The notes below the pieces were generated by a model, which searched no databases, was not told the DNA's origin, and was given only the letters and a program-made list of their open reading frames with translations. A stretch of 64,000 nt of DNA from positions 4,818,251 to 4,882,250 of the forward strand of contig CM066924.1 in assembly GCA_033964015.1 (NCBI GenBank), written 5' to 3'. Below, one piece after another: positions 1 to 8,778 of the stretch. Each line of letters starts with the position of its first letter. The stretch's first letter is position 1. The position numbers were made by a program, and so were the translations under genes. Source of the stretch: Scolanthus callimorphus (taxonomy: Eukaryota > Cnidaria > Anthozoa > Actiniaria > Edwardsiidae).

Positions 1-1608
1 AATGAGAACAGAGAAAAAAAATGTGAAAAAAGTGTGAAATGCATCGCAGTCCTCAAGCCCTTGCTTTATCTCGGGCGTTCTCTTTTTTGGTGGCAAAGAG
101 AAAATAAACATGCGACAACTCACCAACGTTTTATGCTTTCATCCCACTAATAACTGCTAAAAAAGCAACATCTCTGATCTGTTCTCGTTTATCTCAGAGC
201 CAAGCAGTGCGGAGTCAGATAGCGTAGAGATTGGGCAAGTTGAATTGCATAGCACTTCGCGACCGGCCTAATGTTAATTATAATGTGAAATATTCAGTTC
301 GACTTACGTTTTCAGTCCACAACTCTCCTTGCTCTTTGGCTCGAATGCAGACTGCTTCCACTTGAGAATCCCAGTTTCGAGTCGCCGTATTCGAAAAAGA
401 GCAAACAACGCCGTCTTTCTTGCTGCCTTCTCGGTCCCTGCAAAGACCAGAACAGTTTCTCGTGACGTTCTCATTGTCTTGATTGTGTTTATGACGTTGT
501 CGTGTTCTATTCTTCGTGTTCTTGTTCCAACGCGCGCGCATTTTATGGGAGGCAACTATACTATTCACAAGAAGAGATTCTGGCTAAGAATTAAAGAGTT
601 ATGATAATTTTGCTTCCATCCCCCAGCTTGCCAGGGCATGCATAAAGTAGCGATTTAGCATGAATCGCGTGCCAAGTATCAAATCACGATGTTTTTGCCG
701 CCCAAAAAAGGCCGCCCATTGTAGCAATGAAAGAGAAAGCGTGCAAAAGTGAGAGTATATATCATCATCGCGAATTCAATATTTTCACATCCAGGAGTGG
801 ATTTAAGGATAAAATCATAGCGCACTAATATTTATGACATTAAGTCATTAAGTAAAAAAAAAAAAATGAAACCTCCCTGAAATCTCGCTGACCCATTTTC
901 GAGTCAAAATCTTCCTGTCGTGTTCGACTTGAGGAAAAATAAAACAAAAGATACCAGGACCATACATCCAGACAAGGAGCTGAAGCGTCGTATGGCAACC
1001 GTACGGTTCTTACGCCCACGCCAGAGATTTCGGCCCTGACAGTCGCTATCCTGGGTGTTGAGTTGCTCAGTAGCTAAATACCAAATGGGTGAGAGAACGC
1101 CCGGCCACCAGACCATATAAGGACGCCCCTTGTACCGCTTGTGAACAGCCTACATTAATTTATGCATCGGCAAGGTATTTATAGGTCTGATGAGTGGGTA
1201 CGGGATGCATGTGGGAAGACAGTTTGTTCACTCTATATCAAACGGAGATATGAAGAACATAGAGAAATGGAAAAAAATCTTATTCACAGTTGCCGTTTCA
1301 CCTGTTTTATTAATCGAAATTCAAAAGTACGCATTATATGGGAACGAGTATGAGTTTTCCTTTTTTCTAGCTTGCGCATGCGCATACACGTCATGCCGTT
1401 TGATTTTTATTTCCTTTGAACAGACGATTATTTATCCCCTGAGATTTATTCTAACGATGTCAAGTTTTATGCTCTCAGCTGCTTCTTTCAATACTATTTG
1501 CTGTTCACTTGATTAAAATTAATTTTCGACATTGCCATTGGTGTTTGAGTTTAAGTCTTGTGACCGCATGTACTAGGATAAACATAAAATTTGCTCCATA
1601 CTTTTTCT

Positions 1609-1942
1609 CCCTCGGAGGGGGGGACTCTCCCTTTTGGGGAACGGGGTGCTCCTCGCACCTTTTAGCGTTTAAAATAGGCCCTCTGGTACCTTTTAGTGGG
1701 TAAAATTTGAAAACTTGCGATTTTTCCAGATATATAGGTACCTGTTAGAGCAAATCACACTTGTTGGTAGCCTGAATTTCCGAGACGTATTTTCACTTGT
1801 AAAAAAATGAGAGAAAATTGCGAGGAAAAATACGGCCTGTTGGCAACTTTGGTGGTCAAAATAAAACAAGCGACGCTTTTTAGGGTAAAATCGAGAGTTC
1901 CCGACGAGCAACCCCGCCCCCAAAATAGGGGATCCCTCCGGC
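1609..1942. mobile_element. Degraded GGGGGGACTC-type inverted-repeat element inside every array unit (representative, unit 1)
   Basis: The left side CTCGGAGGGGGGGACTCTCC leads into GGGGTGCTCCTCG. The right side, GTTCCCGACGAGCAACCCCG then CCCTCCGG, is its imperfect reverse complement. Repeated TTTTAGxGTxTAAAAT words lie between. The same plan occurs at 54598-54990. It is present at the same place in all units, so it was inserted before amplification. Minus-strand frames of 100-160 residues over this element and its flank occur in most copies but look like read-through of repeat sequence. Confidence 0.65.
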
Positions 1943-2831
1943 ATTTTTGCTCAGAAAGAAGTGGGACAGGACGAATGGTAATGCGAGATTTTCCGAGACA
2001 GCGCCAGATAATCAAAGTTGAAAAATTTCGAGACCGAGACAGTCTGCTCCTCCTACTTTCCCTGAAATTCGCGTCAGAAAACGAGTTTTGCGAGACAGCT
2101 AGTTCTATTAAAAATCCGAGACTTCCAGAATCCCTAAGAAAATCGCGAGATTCTGCATTATCCGAACTCAACCACTCGCCATCTCTAAAAACGTTTCAAA
2201 ATTTCTGTTGTAAGGCCGATCGACATTATTGACTTTCACTTAAAGGATATCGAATTTTAAAAGGCGAGAGTTTTTTTTTTCTACACCTGAGTGTTTAAAG
2301 TAAATCCATATTTTAAGTAAAGCTGCGCCAATACAAGTGATTTCGTGAAGCTCGCCGAAAAGAAGACTACTGCATGTTCCTCTACTTTAGAGCTAAGCAA
2401 TGCGTACACAGTCTTTGGGAATTTTGCCTTCTTTTCCTTCGATTGCAGTGAGAGATTTACTCAGGAGGAAGAAACTCGCGTTTTCGTTGCCTTGAAAGGC
2501 TGTCCGTTACTGAGAAACTGAATACAACTTTTAAAACTACAGATTACGTTTCCATCTCGGACAAGCAAAAACAATTGCTCAACTGATCACTGCAGATGCA
2601 AATTTTGCGAATCATTCCTTAACTACACAAACACTATCAACAAGCTGCAAGACTTATCTCGAGGTACCTTCTATTCCATAGCTCTGAACTGAAGTCTCTC
2701 ATCTCCAAGTAAGTGTACATTCATGCAAGGAAAACATGACACGGCCGCTTTAGATCAGCGAACTTTGAATCGATTGCACAACAACAACACAGCTACGCGA
2801 AATCCTACTATACACCTCACTTGTTGGTGAG

Positions 2832-3800
2832 GGACAGGGGTGTGCCTAGCTATCAAGGAAAATGTGGTGGTAGTAAAAGGATGTAATAATGGTCTCAGCA
2901 TCCAGCCTGTACAACTAATACTGTAGGTGGAAACCAAAATTCACTTCAGATCCTATTTCTAGTTGTCGAGCAATGCATGGACACCCTAAATGACTTTGAT
3001 TTTGTTTTTCAACAAATATTTTGATTCCTTTTTTGTTTCAGACCCACTGGTTGTGCAATTCAAGCTTTTCAAATAAAACCAAGAATTAAGAATAAATTAG
3101 AGATACCAAAAAAGGAAGAAAGGAAAAAAAAATACGAAGAGAAAACCAAGAGAAATTAACCCTGACATTAAAAAAATGGGCAGGGATGTGTCTGGGTAAA
3201 ATTTGTAGTGACAGTTAAAGTGTTATAATAATGGTCTAAGCATCCACCAGCCTGTACAAGTTAGTCGGTCGAAAAATAAAATTAGCCGAAATTCTAAGTT
3301 TCAGTTGTCAGGCAATATACACCCTCCAAAATGACTTTGGTTTTGTTTTTTGTCAGCAGAGAATTTGATTCCTTAAATAATTGTCTCACACCCACTGGTT
3401 GTGCAATTCAAGCTTTCGGATAAAACCAAAGAATTAAAATTAAAATTATAGATATCAGAAAAGAAAAAAAATATAGAAGAAATTCCAGAAACTTAACATG
3501 ATGACATTCAAAGATGGACAGGGGCCTGTCTCACCAAAGTCTAGTGGTAGTCAAGTGAAAGGGTTATAATCATTTTCTCAGCCTCCAGCTTGTACAACTA
3601 ATATGATAGGTGTAAAACTAAATTATCTGAAATTCTAATTTTCAGTTTTCTAGCAATGTTGCTATATATGCAGCTACACTCATAATGACTTTGCCTTTTG
3701 TCTTTCGACAGCAGAGATTCTGATTCATTTGAATGTTTCTACCCACTGTTTATGTAATGTACCTGGATAAAACTAGAAACTCAAAATTTAAACAGTATTT
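2832..3800 (+). repeat. Three diverged ~340 bp sub-repeats within the unit (representative, unit 1)
   Basis: GGACAGGGGTGTG at 2832, GGGCAGGGATGTG at 3178 and GGACAGGGGCCTG at 3516 each start a module. All three continue with a TATAATNATxxTCTxAGC motif, then a CCAGCxTGTACAA motif, a TGACTTTG plus T-rich stretch, CCCACTGxTTxTG, and finally AATAAAACC or similar. Spacing is about 346 and 338 bp. The modules have diverged strongly from one another but are conserved between units, so they predate the 4.6 kb amplification. Unit 2 and unit 4 have a shortened second boundary. Confidence 0.8.
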
Positions 3801-4422
3801 TCAAAACTGAATGAAGTAAAACTAAAAATAGGTATCAAGTCCCAGACCTGGGTTGCATATTAGAAGTTACTGCATTCTAAGTAGCTTGGAATATCAAAGT
3901 GCTTCATTCCAAGAGAGGGCACAACAGGTAGGGTTTGGCAGTCTGAACAACACTAAATGAGGTACTTTTGATTTAGTGATGAACATCAATTTGAAACTAA
4001 TTGGATCAGATGATGGACTGAACATTTTCTAAATAAAAACAACAACCAAACAATTAACCTAAAGTTGATATTGATATTGCTCTCCTTTTAAATTGTCTAT
4101 GATAAAATATCAGGTGGGGGAGGGGATTACTCCAATGGCAAGAAAAATGAGAACAGAGAAAAAAAATGTGAAAAAAGTGTGAAATGCATCGCAGTCCTCA
4201 AGCCCTTGCTTTATCTCGGGCGTTCTCTTTTTTGGTGGCAAAGAGAAAATAAACATGCGACAACTCACCAACGTTTTATGCTTTCATCCCACTAATAACT
4301 GCTAAAAAAGCAACATCTCTGATCTGTTCTCGTTTATCTCAGAGCCAAGCAGTGCGGAGTCAGATAGCGTAGAGATTGGGCAAGTTGAATTGCATAGCAC
4401 TTCGCGACCGGCCTAATGTTAA

Positions 4423-4713
4423 TTATAATGTGAAATATTCAGTTCGACTTACGTTTTCAGTCCACAACTCTCCTTGCTCTTTGGCTCGAATGCAGACTGC
4501 TTCCACTTGACAATCCCAGTTTCGAGTCGCCGTATTCGAAAAAGAGCAAACAACGCCGTCTTTCTTGCTGCCTTCTCGGTCCCTGCAAAGACCAGAACAG
4601 TTTCTCGTGACGTTCTCATTGTCTTGATTGTGTTTATGACGTTGTCGTGTTCTATTCTTCGTGTTCTTGTTCCAACGCGCGCGCATTTTATGGGAGGCAA
4701 CTATACTATTCAC
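4423..4713 (-). CDS. ORF-A, conserved short ORF of the array unit (hypothetical)
   Basis: A 96-residue frame, basic at the N terminus and of unknown family. The overlapping frame 4449-4700 is equally well kept. Equivalents are at 278, 13761, 18514, 23107 and 27702; it is fused or extended at 9043-9444 and 32996-33433 and damaged at 37796. Near its 3' end lies AAAAC followed by GTAAGT (4447-4452 on the complement), a strong splice-donor consensus, and TTTGCAG at about the middle resembles an acceptor. It could be an exon of an unknown transcript. Equally, conservation may simply reflect recent amplification. No start or family evidence supports translation. Confidence 0.2.
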   Translation of the reverse strand: MNSIVASHKMRARWNKNTKNRTRQRHKHNQDNENVTRNCSGLCRDREGSKKDGVVCSFSNTATRNWDCQVEAVCIRAKEQGELWTENVSRTEYFTL

Positions 4714-5037
4714 AAGAAGAGATTCTGGCTAAGAATTAAAGAGTTATGATAATTTTGCTTCCATCCCCCAGCTTGCCAGGGCATGCATAAAGTAGCGATT
4801 TAGCATGAATCGCGTGCCAAGTATCAAATCACGATGTTTTTGCCGCCCAAAAAGGCCGCCCATTGTAGCAATGAAAGAGAAAGCGTGCAAAAGTGAGAGT
4901 CGCGAATTCAATATTTTCACATCCAGGAGTGGATTTAAGGATAAAATCATAGCGCACTAATATTTATGACATTAAGTCATTAAGTAAAAAAAAAAAAAAA
5001 TGAAACCTCCCTGAAATCTCGCTGACCCATTTTCGAG

Positions 5038-5250
5038 TCAAAATCTTCCTGTCGTGTTCGACTTGAGGAAAAATAAAACAAAAGATACCAGGACCATACA
5101 TCCAGACAAGGAGCTGAAGCGTCGTATGGCAACCGTACGGTTCTTACGCCCACGCCAGAGATTTCGGCCCTGACAGTCGCTATCCTGGGTGTTGAGTTGC
5201 TCAGTAGCTAAATACCAAATGGGTGAGAGAACGCCCGGCCACCAGACCAT
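5038..5250 (-). CDS. ORF-B, invariant short ORF over the promoter-like core (hypothetical)
   Basis: A 70-residue frame that is identical in at least six other units (904, 9772, 19132, 23733, 28319, 43265). It is extended in unit 8 and frameshifted in unit 4 (14491-14757). It has a hydrophobic C-terminal stretch but no recognisable domain. It overlaps the CCATATAAGG element, so sequence identity may reflect DNA-level constraint or homogenisation rather than protein selection. I regard it as unlikely to be a real protein. Confidence 0.15.
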   Translation of the reverse strand: MVWWPGVLSPIWYLATEQLNTQDSDCQGRNLWRGRKNRTVAIRRFSSLSGCMVLVSFVLFFLKSNTTGRF

Positions 5251-5256
5251 ATAAGG
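5247..5256 (+). promoter_or_regulatory. CCATATAAGG: CArG box / TATA-like element, one per array unit (representative, unit 2)
   Basis: The sequence is an exact CC(A/T)6GG CArG box, the serum response factor/MADS consensus, and contains TATAAG. It is present unchanged in all nine units (1113, 5247, 9981, 14754, 19341, 23942, 28528, 33971, 43484). ACCAAATGGG lies about 30 bp upstream. The layout resembles a plus-strand core promoter with start near the GCTTGTGAACAGCC stretch, but transcription is inferred, not shown. Confidence 0.4.
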
Positions 5257-5323
5257 ACGCCCCTTGTACCGCTTGTGAACAGCCTACATTAATTTATGCA
5301 TCGGCAAGGTATTTATAGGTCTG

Positions 5324-5575
5324 ATGAGTGGGTACGGGATGCATGTGGGAAGACAGTTTGTTCACTCTATATCTAACGGAGATATGAAGAACATAGAGAA
5401 ATGGAAAAAATCTTTCTCAGTTGCCGTTTCACCTGTTTTATTAATCGAAATTCAAAAGTACGCATTATATGGAAACGAGTATGAGTTTTCCTTTCTTTTT
5501 CTAGTTTGCGCATGCGCATACACGTCATGCCGTTTGATTTCATTTCCTTTGAACAGACGATTATTTATCCCCTGA
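5324..5575 (+). CDS. ORF-C, plus-strand short ORF downstream of the CArG/TATA-like box (hypothetical)
   Basis: An 83-residue frame beginning about 70 bp after CCATATAAGG. Versions in other units run 75-118 residues (1190-1516, 10058-10309, 19417-19644, 24019-24348), with variable C termini caused by small indels around the TTTCC run before the NRF-1-like palindrome. That indel pattern is not in multiples of three, which argues against coding constraint. The position after a possible TATA box is the only reason to list it. Confidence 0.15.
   Translation: MSGYGMHVGRQFVHSISNGDMKNIEKWKKSFSVAVSPVLLIEIQKYALYGNEYEFSFLFLVCACAYTSCRLISFPLNRRLFIP
5507..5518. promoter_or_regulatory. TGCGCATGCGCA palindrome (NRF-1-like site), one per array unit (representative, unit 2)
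   Basis: The perfect 12-bp palindrome matches the NRF-1 consensus and is followed by TACACGTCATGCCG. It occurs in all nine units at 1373, 5507, 10241, 15012, 19600, 24205, 28790, 34233 and 43736, about 260 bp after the CArG box, although the T-rich run just before it varies in length between copies. Binding is inference from consensus only. Confidence 0.4.
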
Positions 5576-7059
5576 GATTTATTCTAACGATGTCAAGTTT
5601 TATGCTCTCAGCTGCTTCTTTCAATACTATTTGCTGTTCACTTGATTAAAATTAATTTTCGACATTGCCATTGGTGTTTGAGTTTAAGTCTTGTGACCGC
5701 ATGTACTAGGATAAACATAAAATTTGCTCCATACTTTTTCTCCCTCGGAGGGGGGACTCTCCTTTTGGGGAACGGGGTGGTCCTCGCACCTTTTAGCGTT
5801 TAAAATGGGCGCTCTGGTACCTTTTAGTGGGTAAAATTTGAAAACTTGCGATTTTTCCAGATATATAGGTACCTGTTAGAGCAAATCACACTTGTTGGTA
5901 GCCTGAATTTCCGAGACGTATTTTCACTTGTAAAAAAATAAGAGAGAAATTGCGAGGAAAAATACGGCCTGTTGGCAACTTTTAGTGGTCAAAATAAAAA
6001 AGCGACGCTTTTTAGGGTAAAATCGAGAGTTCCCGACGAGCAACCCCGCCCCCAAAATAGGGGATCCCTCCGGCATTTTTGCTCAGAAAGAAGTGGGACA
6101 GGACGAATGGTAATGCGAGATTTTCCGAGACAGCGCCAGATAATCAAAGTTGAAAAATTTCGAGACCGAGACAGTCTGCTCCTCCTACTTTCCCTGAAAT
6201 TCGCGTCAGAAAACGAGTTTTGCGAGACAGCTAGTTCTATTAAAAATCCGAGACTTCCAGAATCCTTAAGAAAATCGCGAGATTCTGCATTATCCGAACT
6301 CAACCACTCGCCATCTCTAAAAACGTTTCAAAATTTCTGTTGTAAGGCCGATCGACATTATTGACTTTCACTTAAAGGATATCGAATTTTAAAAGGCGAG
6401 AGTTTTTTTTTTCTACACCTGAGTGTTTAAAGTAAATCCATATTTTAAGTAAAGCTGCGCCAATACAAGTGATTTCGTGAAGCTCGCCGAAAAGAAGACT
6501 ACTGCATGTTCCTCTACTTTAGAGCTAAGCAATGCGTACACAGTCTTTGGGAATTTTGCCTTCTTTTCCTTCGATTGCAGTGAGAGATTTACTCAGGAGG
6601 AAGAAACTCGCGTTTTCGTTGCCTTGAAAGGCTGTCCGTTACTGAGAAACTGAATACAACTTTTAAAACTACAGATTACGTTTCCATCTCGGACAAGCAA
6701 AAACAATTGCTCAACTGATCACTGCAGATGCAAATTTTGCGAATCATTCCTTAACTACACAAACATTATCAACAAGCTGCAAGACTTATCTCGAGGTACC
6801 TTCTATTCCATAGAGCTCTGAACTGAAGTCTCTCATCTCCAAGTAAGTGTACATTCATGCAAGGAAAACATGACACGGCCGCTTTAGTTCAGCGAACTTG
6901 GAAAACATGACACGGCCGCTTTAGTTCAGCGAACTTTGAATCGATTGCACAACAACAACACAGCTACGCGAAACCCTGCTCTACACCTCAGGATACCTGT
7001 GGTAATTCAATGAAAACTCGACAGCGCTCCCCCTGCATCCGACAGGTTAGACAAAAGAT

Positions 7060-7302
7060 TTATATAAGTCTTTTTGCCCATAGACGTTCAAAACAAAGAA
7101 CACGCTCATGTGCTGGAAGTTTATGTCTAAAACACAGATTCGTAGTCGATACCTGTGCTGGCCAAAAAGATTCCACTAGAGAGGTGCTCAAAGTTTCGTT
7201 CAGCCGAATTCCTCCAGAGCTCTCAAAAGAACAATGGAAAATGGGAAAGAAACCTCTTGACCACACTTCTTTTTTGAAGCACAGCGCAAATGCATCCTCC
7301 AT
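7060..7302 (-). CDS. ORF-D, minus-strand short ORF of the unit (hypothetical)
   Basis: An 80-residue frame kept in units 2, 3, 4, 6, 7 and 8 (11685-11966, 16533-16775, 25480-25920, 31115-31357, 35716-35958) and deleted in unit 1. The C-terminal end changes where TATATAAG is shortened to TATATG in subtype C copies. A plus-strand frame (7010-7336) is open over the same bases, so neither can be preferred. No family is recognised. Confidence 0.15.
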   Translation of the reverse strand: MEDAFALCFKKEVWSRGFFPIFHCSFESSGGIRLNETLSTSLVESFWPAQVSTTNLCFRHKLPAHERVLCFERLWAKRLI

Positions 7303-8778
7303 AATAGACTTTATGATGTCCTATGGCCTCTTCTAAGTGGAATTTTGCTCGAAATGTTTTCAAGAAACTTTATCAGATGTCTAACCTGTGCGATACTTCC
7401 AGTCACTGGAAGCAGCTTAGGAGTCAGCGGTAATCCTACAAGTAGTCCCAGCTCCAGTTGTCATCAAAACACAGGAAAAGACACTTACCGTGGCAAGCAG
7501 AAACTGGACAGGGGTGTGCCTAGCTATCAAGGAAAATGTGGTGGTAGTAAAAGGATGCAATAATGGTCTCAGCATCCAGCCTGTACAACTAATACTGTAG
7601 GTGGAAACCAAAATTCACTTCAGATCCTATTTCTAGTTGTCGAGCAATGCAGGGACACCCAAAATGACTTTGATTTTGTTTTTCAACAAATATTTTGATT
7701 CCTTTTTTGTCTCAGACCCACTGGTTGTGCAATTTTCAAAGCTTTTCAAATAAAACCAAGAATTAAGAATAAAATTAGAGATACCAAAAAAGGAGGCAGG
7801 GATGTGTCTGGGTAAAATTTGTAGTGACAGTTAAAGTGTTATAATAATGGTCTAAGCATCCACCAGCCTGTACAAGTTAGTCGGTCGAAAAATAAAATTA
7901 GCCGAAATTCTAAGTTTCAGTTGTCAGGCAATATACACCCTCCAAAATGACTTTGGTTTTGTTTTTTTTTGTCAGCAGAGAATTTGATTCCTTAAATAAT
8001 TGTCTCACACCCACTGGTTGTGCAATTCAAGCTTTCGGATAAAACCAAAGAATTAAAATTAAAATTATAGATATCAGAAAAGAAAAAAAATTATAGAATT
8101 GGCACACAGAAATTCCAGAAACTTAACATGATGACATTCAAAGATGGAGGGGCCTGTCTCACCAAAGTCTAGTGGTAGTCAAGTGAAAGGGTTATAATCA
8201 TTTTCTCAGCCTCCAGCTTGTACAACTAATATGATAGGTGTAAAACTAAATTATCTGAAATTCTAATTTTCAGTTTTCTAGCAATGTTGCTATATATGCA
8301 GCTACACTCATAATGACTTTGCCTTTTGTCTTTCGACAGCAGAGATTCTGATTCATTTGAATGTTTCATACCCACTGTTTATGTAATGTACCTGGATAAA
8401 ACTAGAAACTCAAAATTCAAACAGGATTTTCAAAACTGAATGAAGTAAAACTAAAATAGGTATCAAGTCCCAGACCTGGGTTGCATATTAGAAGTTACTG
8501 CATTCTAAGTAGCTTGGAATATCAAAGTGCTTCATTCCAAGAGAGGGCACAACAGGTAGGGTTTGGCAGTCTGAACAACACTAAATGAGGTACTTTTGAT
8601 TTAGTGATGAACATCAATTTGAAACTAATTGGATCAGATGATGGACTGAAAATTTTCTAAATAAAAACAACACCAAACAATTAACCTAAAGTTGATATTG
8701 ATATTGCTCTCCTTTTAAATTGTCTATGATAAAATATCAGGTGGGGGGGGGGAGGGGGATTACTCCAATGGCAGGAAA

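Larger units (their letters stand above)
1..4145 (+). repeat. Array unit 1, subtype A, with ~500 bp deletion
   Basis: This is the shortest copy because about 500 bp present in other units is missing near 2815-2830. Here CTACACCTCA-type sequence jumps to the GGACAGGGGTGTG sub-repeat, with a short filler TTGTTGGTGAG. ORF-D, present in later copies, is lost in that deletion. Subtype A is recognised by a single copy of the GACACGGCCGCTTTAGATCAG block near 2738. Landmarks: ORF-A 278-568 (minus), ORF-B 904-1116 (minus), CArG box 1113-1122, NRF-1-like palindrome 1373-1384, degraded inverted-repeat element 1609-1942, sub-repeats from 2832. The window edge, not biology, sets the left boundary. Confidence 0.9.
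4146..8778 (+). repeat. Array unit 2, subtype B
   Basis: Near-full-length unit of 4633 bp. Subtype B is defined by a local duplication of about 40 bp around 6875-6940, in which the block containing GACACGGCCGCTTTAGTTCAG occurs twice. It shares the variant ACAATCCC at about 4510 with unit 5, whereas most other copies read GAGAATCCC. CArG box at 5247-5256; NRF-1-like palindrome at 5507-5518. The second internal sub-repeat has a deletion before GGCAGGGATGTG near 7795, a state it shares with unit 4. Confidence 0.9.
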
